Assembly (NCBI RefSeq): GCF_001641695.1
Contig: NZ_LSEF01000090.1
Span: 47,228-111,227 of the forward strand
DNA from: Bradyrhizobium neotropicale
GTDB taxonomy: Bacteria > Pseudomonadota > Alphaproteobacteria > Rhizobiales > Xanthobacteraceae
Direction of reading: 5' to 3'
DNA: 64,000 nt
The position numbers were made by a program, and so were the translations under genes. This document shows, one piece after another, positions 46,382-54,483 of the stretch. The notes under the pieces were generated by a model. That model did not search any database. It was not told the origin of the DNA and worked only from the letters and a program-made list of their open reading frames with translations. Every line of letters starts with the position of its first letter. Position 1 is the first letter of the stretch.

Positions 46382-47031
46382 GCGCAAAGCTCCGCATCCT
46401 CCTCACGGGCTTCGGGCCCTTTCCCGGCGCGCCCTACAACCCGACCCAGCCGCTGGTCGCACGATTGGCGCACCTGCGCCGTCCGGCACTCGATGATGTC
46501 GAGATCGCAAGCCACATCTTCCCGGTCACCTATGCCGCGATCGACCGGCAACTGCCGGAGGTGCTCGCGAAGGTGAAGCCGGACGCGCTTCTCATGTTCG
46601 GCCTCGCAGCACGCACGCCCTTCCTTCGGGTCGAGACCCGCGCGCGCAACGCCGTCACGATGCTCTGGCCCGACGCCGCCAATACGCGCTCGCGCAAGCG
46701 TGCCATCGCCGGCAATGCGGACGCGATGATGTTCGGTCCGCACACGGCAAGGCTGCTGCGCGCTGCACGCTTCACCGGCATCGACGCGCGGTCTTCTCGC
46801 GATGCCGGCGCCTATCTCTGCAATTATCTGAGCTGGCGCGCGATCGAAGGCGTGAATGCCGGCGGGCCGCGGCTGGCGGCGTTCATCCACATCCCCCTGC
46901 TCGCGCGCAGCGGCGCGGTGCGGCGCAAGGGGTTTCCTCGCATCACGCTCGAGGAGCTCGTGGATGCCGGAGAAGCGATGCTGATGGAGATGGTGCAATT
47001 GGCGCGGAAGACGCGGAACACGCAGCCGTAG
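46378..47031 (+). CDS. pcp: Pyroglutamyl-peptidase I (C15)
   Basis: A 217-residue cysteine peptidase that removes N-terminal pyroglutamate. The catalytic triad is visible: Glu86 in Leu-Arg-Val-Glu-Thr-Arg, Cys148 in Tyr-Leu-Cys-Asn-Tyr and His171 in Phe-Ile-His-Ile-Pro. The opening Leu-Leu-Thr-Gly-Phe-Gly-Pro-Phe-Pro is the family signature. It overlaps meaB by ATGA, so is translated with it, though no metabolic link is obvious. Its TAG stop lies at the first bases of a palindromic repeat. Confidence 0.92.
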   Translation: MSAKLRILLTGFGPFPGAPYNPTQPLVARLAHLRRPALDDVEIASHIFPVTYAAIDRQLPEVLAKVKPDALLMFGLAARTPFLRVETRARNAVTMLWPDAANTRSRKRAIAGNADAMMFGPHTARLLRAARFTGIDARSSRDAGAYLCNYLSWRAIEGVNAGGPRLAAFIHIPLLARSGAVRRKGFPRITLEELVDAGEAMLMEMVQLARKTRNTQP

Positions 47032-47160
47032 GGTGGGCAAAGGCGCGCTTGCGCCGTGCCCACGACGCATCCAGATCCGCGGCGACGACGGTGGGCACGC
47101 TTCCGCCTTCGCTCTTCGAGCTACGGCGGACAAGTCGCTTTGCCCACCCTGCGGCACTAC
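47028..47160. repeat. Intergenic palindrome, GTAGGGTGGGC family
   Basis: It begins 'gtagggtgggcaaaggcgcg' and ends with 'tttgcccaccctgcg'; inner arms 'cgtgcccac' and 'gtgggcacg' also pair. It matches the element at 28770-28880. It overlaps the stop codon of pcp. Confidence 0.75.
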
Positions 47161-47284
47161 GGCACCTCGCTTGCGTAAACATTTAACCCTACCTCGAACA
47201 ATCCTTCCGGTCCCGGCCGCCCTGCCGCATTTCTGCGCTACCTAATTCGCGCGGACGCTTCCCGCGTCCGCCGGAGGACGCATC

Positions 47285-48655
47285 ATGGACCTCAACCGCC
47301 GCCATCTCATCGGAGCTTCTGCCGCAGGCGTTGCGGGCGCGCTGGCCGTGCGTGCCGACGCCGCGCGCGCAGCGCCACTGACGTCGCTGCTCGGCCGCGA
47401 CGCCACGCAATATGGGGTGCGGCCCGGCAGCGGCGAGGACCAGACGCGCGCGCTCCAGCGCGCGATCGACGAGGCCGCGCGGGCGCAAATGCCGCTCGCC
47501 TTGCCGCCCGGCGTCTACCGCACCGGCCTGTTGCGGCTGCAAAATGGTTCGCAATTGATCGGCGTCCGCGGCGCGACCAAGCTGGTCTTCACCGGCGGGG
47601 CCTCGGCCATCCAAAGCGACGGCTCCGATGCGATCGGCCTCACCGGCATCAGGTTCGACGGCGGCGGCATCCCGCTGCCGACGCGGCGCGGCCTGATCCA
47701 CTGCCTCGGCGGACGCGACGTCCGCATCACGGATTGCGAGATCACGGGCTCGGGCGGCAGCGGCATCTGGCTCGAGCAGGTGTCGGGCGACATCTCCGGC
47801 AACATTTTCACCAACATCGCCGTGACGGCCGTGGTCTCGTTCGATGCGAAGGGCCTCAGCGTCTCGCGCAACACCATCATCGGCACCAATGACAACGGCA
47901 TCGAGATTCTGCGCACCGCGGTTGGCGATGACGGCACACTGGTCGCCGACAACCGCATCGAGGACATCAAGGCCGGCCCCGGCGGCTCAGGCCAGTACGG
48001 GAACGCCATCAACGCCTTCCGCGCCGGCAACGTCATTGTGCGCGGTAACCGCATCAAGAATTGCGACTATTCCGCGGTGCGCGGCAATTCGGCCTCGAAC
48101 ATCCACATCACGGACAACAGCGTCAGCGACGTGCGCGAGGTCGCGCTCTATTCCGAGTTCTCGTTCGAGGCCGCCGTGATCGCCAACAACACGGTGGATG
48201 GCGCCGCCGTCGGCGTCTCCGTCTGCAATTTCAACGAGGGCGGCCGCATCGCCGTGGTCCAGGGCAACATCATCCGCAACCTGATTCCGAAGCGGCCGAT
48301 CGGCACGGCGCCGGATGACGATGCCGGCGTCGGCATCTACGTTGAGGCGGATTCGTCGGTGACCGGCAACGTGATCGAGAACGCGCCGTCCTACGGCATC
48401 GTCGCCGGCTGGGGCAAATATCTGCGCGACGTCGTGATCTCGGGCAACGTGATCCGCAAGGCGCTCGCCGGTGTCGGCATCTCGGTCGTGCCCGGCGCAG
48501 GCACGGCGCTCGTCAACAACAACATGATCTCAGAGACCCCGCGCGGCGCCGTGGTCGGGCTCGACCATGCGCGCGTGGTGACGGGGGATTTGTCCGCGGA
48601 CGGCGCCCAGCGCTTTGCGCAGGTGGTAATCGGCGGGAATGCGGTGCGGCGGTAG
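47285..48655 (+). CDS. Tat-exported parallel beta-helix repeat protein (TIGR03808-like)
   Basis: A 456-residue protein. Twin-arginine signal: Asn-Arg-Arg-His-Leu-Ile-Gly-Ala-Ser-Ala-Ala-Gly at residues 4-15, followed by an Ala-rich hydrophobic stretch cut near residue 30. The body is made of many short repeats with Asn-Arg-Ile, Gly-Asn-Val-Ile and similar turns, typical of right-handed beta-helices that bind or cut polysaccharides. It matches the TIGR03808 group (twin-arginine plus repeats) of rhizobia. No catalytic site is evident. It is convergent with the gene at 48798. Confidence 0.88.
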   Translation: MDLNRRHLIGASAAGVAGALAVRADAARAAPLTSLLGRDATQYGVRPGSGEDQTRALQRAIDEAARAQMPLALPPGVYRTGLLRLQNGSQLIGVRGATKLVFTGGASAIQSDGSDAIGLTGIRFDGGGIPLPTRRGLIHCLGGRDVRITDCEITGSGGSGIWLEQVSGDISGNIFTNIAVTAVVSFDAKGLSVSRNTIIGTNDNGIEILRTAVGDDGTLVADNRIEDIKAGPGGSGQYGNAINAFRAGNVIVRGNRIKNCDYSAVRGNSASNIHITDNSVSDVREVALYSEFSFEAAVIANNTVDGAAVGVSVCNFNEGGRIAVVQGNIIRNLIPKRPIGTAPDDDAGVGIYVEADSSVTGNVIENAPSYGIVAGWGKYLRDVVISGNVIRKALAGVGISVVPGAGTALVNNNMISETPRGAVVGLDHARVVTGDLSADGAQRFAQVVIGGNAVRR

Positions 48656-48706
48656 ATGCGCAAGCAGTCTGCTCGCTGCGCCTTGGCGCGGCGGGCCGAT
48701 GGCCGT

Positions 48707-48765
48707 TCATCCTTCGAGGCTCGCCCTGCGGTGCTCTGCACTGCAGGGCGAGCACCTTAGGGTGA
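48707..48765. repeat. Intergenic palindrome (TCATCCTTCGAGGC type)
   Basis: Arms 'catccttcgaggctcgcc' and the mirrored 'ggcgagcaccttagggtga' form an imperfect hairpin between two convergent genes. It is a repeat family widespread in this genus. Confidence 0.65.
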
Positions 48766-48797
48766 CGGGGCGAGAAACGGCGGTCTTCCTCCCGACG

Positions 48798-49382
48798 CTA
48801 AAACGCGTTGCGCAGCAGCGGGTATCTGGCTTCGATGCCGTCAAGGCTGAGGGTGAATTCGACGACGCGCTCCGGTGCTGCGACGACGTCGGCGGCGGGC
48901 GGCGAGAAGGTCGGCAGGAACGTCGCAATCCGCGCGCCCGGTGCGGTTGGAGCGGCCGGTGCGATGGGAGCGAGGGGTGCAATTGGAGCGATCGGGGCTT
49001 CGGTAATCTCGGCGAGCACGTCCGGCGTGGGGTCGAGTGCGACCGGCACGGCCGTTTCACGCGCGATGTGCACGGCCTTCGGCTGCACGGTCTGGGCCTG
49101 CTCGCGCGGAGCCATGCGCGGCATGGTGGCCGGAGACCAGCCGAACGCGGGCGTCACGCTCGCCGCGGCCGCCTGCACGTCCCCGCCAATCGCAATCGCG
49201 CGCCAAGTCTGGAGCGCGCGCTTGGCTTCCTGGATGTTTTCGAGGAATGCGAGCTCCGAGTGATAGCGGCGCCAGCGCCCGGTCTCGAACATTTCGGTGA
49301 GATGTCCCAGCCGCTGCTCGGCGAGCGCGCACCAGCGCTCTGCAACGTCGCGGCGGCAAGCCACGCCTTGGCGATGTGTCAT
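48798..49382 (-). CDS. TIGR03809-like protein
   Basis: A 194-residue soluble protein. The N-terminal helical part (Asp-Val-Ala-Glu-Arg-Trp-Cys-Ala-Leu-Ala-Glu-Gln-Arg near residue 12, then Leu-Glu-Asn-Ile-Gln-Glu-Ala-Lys) is followed by an Ala/Pro-rich low-complexity segment. The C-terminal piece ends in Leu-Leu-Arg-Asn-Ala-Phe. I recognise it as the TIGR03809 type, usually found beside the TIGR03808 protein, as here. The ATG at 49382 is used; an upstream extension adds a Met-Arg-Pro-Pro segment. The function is unknown. Confidence 0.75.
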   Translation of the reverse strand: MTHRQGVACRRDVAERWCALAEQRLGHLTEMFETGRWRRYHSELAFLENIQEAKRALQTWRAIAIGGDVQAAAASVTPAFGWSPATMPRMAPREQAQTVQPKAVHIARETAVPVALDPTPDVLAEITEAPIAPIAPLAPIAPAAPTAPGARIATFLPTFSPPAADVVAAPERVVEFTLSLDGIEARYPLLRNAF

Positions 49383-49864
49383 GAACCAGCCCGTCAGGAG
49401 AAAATACGGACGCGGGGGACGCAACGCTCACGAATCAATTTAGACGCGACATGAATATTTTGTGGAAAAGTTTTGACTTGTCCAGCAACGACGCGGTCTT
49501 CGTCGTCAAACACCGTAGTCGTGCGGAGATTTTGTGTGATTTGGAGTCAAGCTTCACACAAGCATAGCGGTCTTGCGGCGTAGCGGCAGAAGCAACGACG
49601 AGGGACCGCCATCGCCAGCTCAACCAGAAGCTGACCGGAGCGGCGCTTCAAGAAAGCAACCCCCAAAAGAAAAGACCCGTCCGGGGGGACAACCGGACGG
49701 GTCGAGCCATATGGGCGCTTGGGGTGGATGGGCGCTCGCGCCTGATATGACCTATGGGGAGGGATGACCGCTCCCACATATTTTGGTCGTGGCAGCGGGC
49801 TGAACGTTCAACGCGGGGTTCGATTTTTTAACCTTCTCGCCGCGTGCAACTTTGTCGCAAGCGT
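49383..49864. other. Intergenic region with a terminator, no gene seen
   Basis: About 480 bp. The part 49440-49560 is AT-rich and should contain the promoter of the minus-strand gene at 49382. A strong hairpin lies at 49674-49703. I found no convincing reading frame. Confidence 0.5.
49674..49703 (-). terminator. Rho-independent terminator of the sigma/anti-sigma/subtilase operon
   Basis: An 11-bp perfect stem (GACCCGTCCGG / CCGGACGGGTC) with an 8-base loop. On the minus strand it is followed by TTTTCTTTTGG, so it ends transcripts of the operon to its right, about 160 bp after the subtilase stop. Confidence 0.75.
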
Positions 49865-51550
49865 CTATCGCGCTGCCGGCCTATCCGTCTGGGAAACCGT
49901 CGATTTATCGTCCGCGCTCGACAGCGATGGCTGCTCGATCGCGCGGATTCCAGGCTCCTCGCGACGCCCCTCGCCGCCTTCACGTTTTGTTGTACCGGAC
50001 GCGGCGGCAACGGGGCTCGCATTGTCGGACGGAATGGCCGTCACAGCCGCGTAGGCGTCGGCCTCGCCGTCGCCGAACAGATCATCACGACCGGGTGAAC
50101 CGAGGTCGTGCGCAGTCTTCGCGAGCGTCATGCGCAGCGCTTCCGGCTTCAGAGCGTTGTTGCGCTCCAGGAGCAGGGCCGCGACGCCGGAGACATAGGC
50201 AGCCGAGAACGAGGTGCCCGACGTCATCTGATACTTGCCGTCCGGCGCCGGCAGGAAGATGTCGACGCCGGGCGCCGCAAGCGCGATGTAGTTGCCGCGG
50301 TTGGAGGCGGTGAACAGCTTGTCCTGCTGATCCGTCGCACTGACCGCGATCACATTGGGATTGGCGGCGGGATAGAGCGGCGGCGATTTCGCACCGGCAT
50401 TGCCCGCGGCCGCGACCAGGACGAGACCGCGTGCGGCAGTTGCCGCGATGGCGCGCTCGATCACTGCGTCCTTCGGACCGGCAAAGCTCATGTTGACGAT
50501 CTGCGCGCCGTGCTCGGCGGCGTAGTTCAGCGATCGCAGGATGATGTAGGAAGAGCTCTCGGCGCCGCCCGTGGTGCCACCGAAGGCGCGGATGGCGATG
50601 ATGCGCGCTTCCGGCGCGCTGCCCATCAGCCGCCCATGGGCGACGATGGCGCCGGCGATGCCGGTGCCGTGGACATGCGGGCCTTCGGAGCTGCCGAGCG
50701 CATCGAAATTGTCGGCGATGGAATTGGCGAGTTCGGGATGCTTCGCATCGATCCCGGAATCGATCACCGCGACCGTGACGTTGGCGCCGTGCACCAGCGC
50801 GTGGGCCTGCGGTAGCCGGAGCTTCGCCAGCGCATATTGCGCGGGATCGCCCTCGGTCGGCGCCGCCACCTTCTGGTCCTGGAGCAGGTAGCGATAGTTC
50901 GGCTGGAGCGAGCGCACGCTGCCGTCGGCGGCGAACTCGCGCCGCACCGTGTCATAGGGCCGGCCGTCGGCGATGCGGAAAAGGCCGACCGTGGCGCCAA
51001 TCAGCGGGAAATTCTCCGAGGCGACGCGCCTCAAGCCGTGCCGCCGGGCCAGCTCGTCGGCCTCGGCCAGCGAGAGCGCGCCGTCGATCTCGGCGACGAA
51101 CTCGTTGGCGAAGGTGCGCGGGTTTGCGGCGACGGGCGTGTTGTTGCCGCGCCCCTTGCCGGCGCTCTTTTTGCCCGACTTGCCGCTGCCGCCGCCATCC
51201 CCGTTCGACTGCGCGAGGCACTCGCCGTCGGCGTCACGATAGGGCGCGGTGCAGGCGGGATAGAGGTTCGGCGAGTAGCGCACATACGGCCGCACCGGGA
51301 TCGGTCCCATCCGCGCCGACAGCCGGGGCGTGGTGCCGCCCCCGTTCGGGCCGCGGTCGACGCTCATGGCCCTTGCTGCAATGCCCGGACTGATGGTCGG
51401 CGTACGCGAGGGAACACTGATCGTGGGCGTGCGCATGATCGCCTGCGCATGGGCGACCTCGATGTCGAGCGAGGTGGCAAGGAGAAGCACGGCGCCCACG
51501 GATGATGCGCAGGCCCCTGCTCTCACCCCGCTCTCGAATTTGCGCGTCAT
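49865..51550 (-). CDS. Exported subtilisin-family (S8) serine protease
   Basis: A 561-residue secreted protease. Signal peptide about residues 8-36, then a Pro/Thr-rich stretch, a Gly/Lys-rich linker near 120-145 and a propeptide-like domain (about 150-222). The catalytic domain has Asp264 (Val-Ile-Asp-Ser-Gly-Ile-Asp), His294 (His-Val-His-Gly-Thr-Gly) and Ser447 (Ser-Gly-Thr-Ser-Phe-Ser), all intact. The ATG at 51550 follows the anti-sigma stop by 16 bp; a longer frame overlaps that gene. It is third in a sigma/anti-sigma/protease operon and may cleave the anti-sigma factor in the periplasm. The C-terminal 50 residues are disordered. Confidence 0.92.
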   Translation of the reverse strand: MTRKFESGVRAGACASSVGAVLLLATSLDIEVAHAQAIMRTPTISVPSRTPTISPGIAARAMSVDRGPNGGGTTPRLSARMGPIPVRPYVRYSPNLYPACTAPYRDADGECLAQSNGDGGGSGKSGKKSAGKGRGNNTPVAANPRTFANEFVAEIDGALSLAEADELARRHGLRRVASENFPLIGATVGLFRIADGRPYDTVRREFAADGSVRSLQPNYRYLLQDQKVAAPTEGDPAQYALAKLRLPQAHALVHGANVTVAVIDSGIDAKHPELANSIADNFDALGSSEGPHVHGTGIAGAIVAHGRLMGSAPEARIIAIRAFGGTTGGAESSSYIILRSLNYAAEHGAQIVNMSFAGPKDAVIERAIAATAARGLVLVAAAGNAGAKSPPLYPAANPNVIAVSATDQQDKLFTASNRGNYIALAAPGVDIFLPAPDGKYQMTSGTSFSAAYVSGVAALLLERNNALKPEALRMTLAKTAHDLGSPGRDDLFGDGEADAYAAVTAIPSDNASPVAAASGTTKREGGEGRREEPGIRAIEQPSLSSADDKSTVSQTDRPAAR

Positions 51551-51566
51551 CGGCTCGAGGGCGCCC

Positions 51567-52262
51567 TTAGGGCGCCGCAACGGCGAGGTTGACGAACTTC
51601 TCGCGCTGCATCCGGCCGAGCAGCGCGGTCAGCTCGTCCTGGCTCATCGCCTTGTCGAACTGAAGGCGGAACATGCCGCCCTTGGCACTGTCGATGATCG
51701 AGGCCTGGTAGCTGTCGAGCAGCGACGTGATGTCGGCCACCCGCGCCTCCGGCGTGAAGCGCACCAGCGCACGCGCTGGCGTCGCAGTGGATCCGCCGAG
51801 CTCGCGCGTAATCGGGGCGGTCGAGAGCGACGCCGTCTGGAAGGTTGAAGGTTGGGTCTTCATCAGCACCGCGCCGATGATGCCGGCTTGCAGTACCAGC
51901 GCAATCGCGCCGAGGCTCGCCGACCAGGCCAGAGTGCGCGGCGACAGGCCCGCGAAGAAGGTCGAGATCCGCGCCGACAGCGGCAACGAGCCGGTCGTGC
52001 GCGAGGGCTCGGCGTCGATCGCCGAGAACAGCTTCTGCATCGCGCGCGCCGACGGTGCGCCGAGGCTCTCGTTCAGATGGATCGTCTCTTCGTACTCGCC
52101 GCGGATCGCGGCATATTGCCGGGCGAGCTCGGGATCACGCGCGAGCGCTTCTTCGACGCGGCGGGCGTCGCGCGCATTCAGCGTGCCGGCGGCATGCCAC
52201 GGCAGCAGCATTTCAATTTCACTGGGCTCTTGCTCCAGCATCTTCTTGCTCAAAGCCATCAT
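51567..52262 (-). CDS. Membrane anti-sigma factor with propeptide-like periplasmic domain
   Basis: A 231-residue protein. The cytoplasmic N-terminus (about 15-65) has Leu-Leu-Pro-Trp-His-Ala-Ala-Gly-Thr-Leu, the anti-sigma domain signature, without the zinc Cys pair. One membrane helix follows (about 112-134). The C-terminal part (163-231) has a strand-helix-strand-strand-helix-strand pattern resembling a subtilase propeptide: Leu-Val-Arg-Phe, Leu-Leu-Asp-Ser-Tyr-Gln-Ala-Ser, Gly-Met-Phe-Arg-Leu-Gln-Phe, and Phe-Val-Asn-Leu-Ala-Val. It overlaps the sigma gene (ATGA) and precedes the subtilase gene, and should hold the sigma factor inactive at the membrane. Confidence 0.85.
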   Translation of the reverse strand: MMALSKKMLEQEPSEIEMLLPWHAAGTLNARDARRVEEALARDPELARQYAAIRGEYEETIHLNESLGAPSARAMQKLFSAIDAEPSRTTGSLPLSARISTFFAGLSPRTLAWSASLGAIALVLQAGIIGAVLMKTQPSTFQTASLSTAPITRELGGSTATPARALVRFTPEARVADITSLLDSYQASIIDSAKGGMFRLQFDKAMSQDELTALLGRMQREKFVNLAVAAP

Positions 52263-52828
52263 GGCCAGCCTCGCTCAACGCCGGCTGCCTTCAGCAGTTC
52301 GGCCAGTTTCTTGCGCGCATAGAACAGGCGCGTCTTTACCGTGTTCTCCGGTATTCCGACGATCTCGGCCACCTCCTCCACGGACTTCTCGTGGTAGTAG
52401 ACAAGATCGACGATTTCCCGATGTTCCGGCGAAAGTGACGTCAGGCACTCCCGCAACGCTTCACTGGTATCCTTCTTCTGCACCGCCGTTTCCGGATCGT
52501 CGGACGAATCCTCGATCGCGTTGGCAGCTTCGTCGTCCAACTCGAGGTCCTTCCTGCGCCGGAGCGCAGACAGGGCCTTGAATCGGGTGATTGCCAGCAG
52601 CCAGGTGGAAACAGCGGATCGGCCCTCGAACTTGCCGGCCTGACGCCAGACGTCGAGAAACACCTCGCTTATGAGGTCCTCCGCCACCTGTTCGTCGCGC
52701 ACGAGCCTGAGCCCGAAGCGATACACCCTGACATGATGCCGCCCGTACAGCACCTGCATGGCGAGCCGGTCGCCTTGAGCGATCCTGGCGATCAGGACCT
52801 CGTCCGAAGCCGCCTGTGTCACGCTCAA
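52259..52828 (-). CDS. ECF-type RNA polymerase sigma factor
   Basis: A 189-residue group IV sigma factor. Region 2 contains Phe-Gly-Leu-Arg-Leu-Val-Arg-Asp and Asp-Leu-Ile-Ser-Glu-Val-Phe-Leu-Asp-Val-Trp-Arg; region 4 ends with Val-Glu-Glu-Val-Ala-Glu-Ile-Val-Gly-Ile-Pro-Glu-Asn-Thr-Val-Lys-Thr-Arg. There is no anti-sigma fusion or extra C-terminal domain. The start is probably TTG 52828 or GTG 52822; both lack a strong ribosome site. It is translationally coupled to the anti-sigma gene by ATGA overlap. Target promoters are unknown. Confidence 0.93.
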   Translation of the reverse strand: MSVTQAASDEVLIARIAQGDRLAMQVLYGRHHVRVYRFGLRLVRDEQVAEDLISEVFLDVWRQAGKFEGRSAVSTWLLAITRFKALSALRRRKDLELDDEAANAIEDSSDDPETAVQKKDTSEALRECLTSLSPEHREIVDLVYYHEKSVEEVAEIVGIPENTVKTRLFYARKKLAELLKAAGVERGWP

Positions 52829-53266
52829 AGGCCGTCTCGCAAGGTTGGTCGGGTCGAAACGGCGGACGGTTCGACGGGAGGCGCAAGATTCTTCAGCTTA
52901 CCGCAGACATACGGGGCCCTGTGTGATCTACCCCACATACGCGTATTTTCCTTTCGCCGCCCGCGGCGGTTGGCCGCCCTGCTCCGTATCGGTAACATAA
53001 TACTGAAAAACTTTCCTGCGGAGTGCCTGTCGGGCGCACGCGGCCCGACCAAAGCTCGATCCATGGCAGCAGCCCTGCACGACGTATGTCTCACGAACCC
53101 CTGCTTTGGCTCGACCGATCGTCAACGATCCCTAATCGCTCACTAAATTTCGTGTCGGATCAAGGCCATTTGCCAGCGCAACGAGCCCGGATTCGCAAGG
53201 CGAGGATACCAAACCTAAAGGCTTGCCACGTAGATTTTTGGACCGACACCCACCAACGGCGAGAGC
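52829..53266. other. Divergent promoter region, sigma operon / GGDEF gene
   Basis: About 440 bp without a supported gene. It should hold the promoters for the sigma operon (minus) and the diguanylate cyclase (plus). AT-rich stretches lie near 52940 and 52990-53015. I could not define a confident ECF promoter. Confidence 0.4.
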
Positions 53267-54424
53267 ATGAGCACGGCCGCGACGTCCCTCCCGGACCGGA
53301 ATGCCGCAGAAGCCGCGGAGCTTGCGCGGGCGCCCGACGCGACGGCGCCGGAGGTGCGCGCGCGACGGATGCGGCAGCGGCGGCAGATGTATGTCGGCCA
53401 GGTCGTGAGCTATTCGCTCGGCGCGTCGGTCCTGCTGCTCTACGCCCATGACGGCGCGATTTCGATGGCCGTGCCATCGCTGTTCTGGTTCGGCGGCCTG
53501 ATGATCATCGGCACGTTCGCCGTGCTGTCTGAATCCGGCTTCGGCGACCAGTTCGAGGACCATTACCTCACCGTCTTCCAGATCTCGGCGCATATGGCGC
53601 TGCAGATGATCTTCCTGCTCGCGGTGCCGACGGTCGGGGTCGCCTTCATCAGCGTGCTGTTCCTGATCTTCGCGTTCGGCACGCTGCGCATGACCTCGCG
53701 CCAGGCGATGCTCACCTGGAGCCTGGCGACCGCCGGGCTCGCATTCGTCTTCCTGGTCTCGGACCTGCCGATCGGACTGCCCGTCGCAACGCGTCTCGAG
53801 CGGACCGCCTCGATGCTGTGTTTCGTGCTCGTGATCGGCCAGTGTGCCTTCCTCGGCCTGTTCGGCAGCACGCTGCGCAAGATCCTGTACCGGCGCAGCA
53901 TCGAGCTGAAGGCCGCCTATCAGCGCATCGAGGAGCTCGCCGAGCTCGACGAGCTCACCGGCTCCTATAACCGCCGCTGCATCATGCGGCTGCTCGACGC
54001 CGAGATCGAGCGATCGCGCGAGACGGCAAAATCCTTTGCGATCGCGCTGATCGATCTCGACTGGTTCAAGCGCATCAACGACGCCCACGGCCATCCCGTC
54101 GGCGACGAGGTGCTGCGCACCTTCGCGATCACCATTTTCGCCAATATCGGTCCGGAAGACCGCTTCGGCCGCTACGGCGGCGAGGAATTTTTGCTGCTGC
54201 TTCCGAACACGCGAGCCGACGCCGCCGCGCGGATGCTCGAGCGGCTGCGCGGGATCGTCGCCGATCTCGACTGGAATACATTCTCCTCCGGCATGAACGT
54301 GACGATTTCCGCCGGCGTCGCCTCGCTGCGCGACAACGATACTGCCGACTCATTTCTCGCGCGCGCCGACAGCGCGCTCTATTCCGCCAAGGCGCAAGGG
54401 CGCAACCGAATTGCAACGAGCTGA
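53267..54424 (+). CDS. Membrane diguanylate cyclase (GGDEF)
   Basis: A 385-residue protein with about six membrane helices (residues 45-215) and a C-terminal GGDEF domain that makes cyclic di-GMP from two GTP. The active site Gly-Gly-Glu-Glu-Phe is at residues 304-308, and Asp-Glu-Leu-Thr-Gly-Ser-Tyr-Asn-Arg-Arg marks the domain start. The inhibitory RxxD site expected six residues earlier reads Gly-Pro-Glu-Asp, so product inhibition is probably lost. No EAL domain. The ATG at 53267 has an upstream GGCGAGAG site. A DUF2336 gene follows at 54484. Confidence 0.93.
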   Translation: MSTAATSLPDRNAAEAAELARAPDATAPEVRARRMRQRRQMYVGQVVSYSLGASVLLLYAHDGAISMAVPSLFWFGGLMIIGTFAVLSESGFGDQFEDHYLTVFQISAHMALQMIFLLAVPTVGVAFISVLFLIFAFGTLRMTSRQAMLTWSLATAGLAFVFLVSDLPIGLPVATRLERTASMLCFVLVIGQCAFLGLFGSTLRKILYRRSIELKAAYQRIEELAELDELTGSYNRRCIMRLLDAEIERSRETAKSFAIALIDLDWFKRINDAHGHPVGDEVLRTFAITIFANIGPEDRFGRYGGEEFLLLLPNTRADAAARMLERLRGIVADLDWNTFSSGMNVTISAGVASLRDNDTADSFLARADSALYSAKAQGRNRIATS

Positions 54425-54483
54425 CCATTCCATTGCCGCCGGTCGCGCAGAAGCCGCCGGACCAAACGCTCCAGGACAGGGCT

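Noticed and set aside
44657..46387. Minus-strand frame opposite tctA and meaB
   Set aside because: Low-complexity His/Arg/Asp/Gly product; both plus-strand genes have strong motifs.
52930..53020. EcfG-type promoter GGAAC-N16-GTT upstream of the sigma operon
   Set aside because: Only a GGAAAG-like start with wrong spacing was visible; not specific enough to report.
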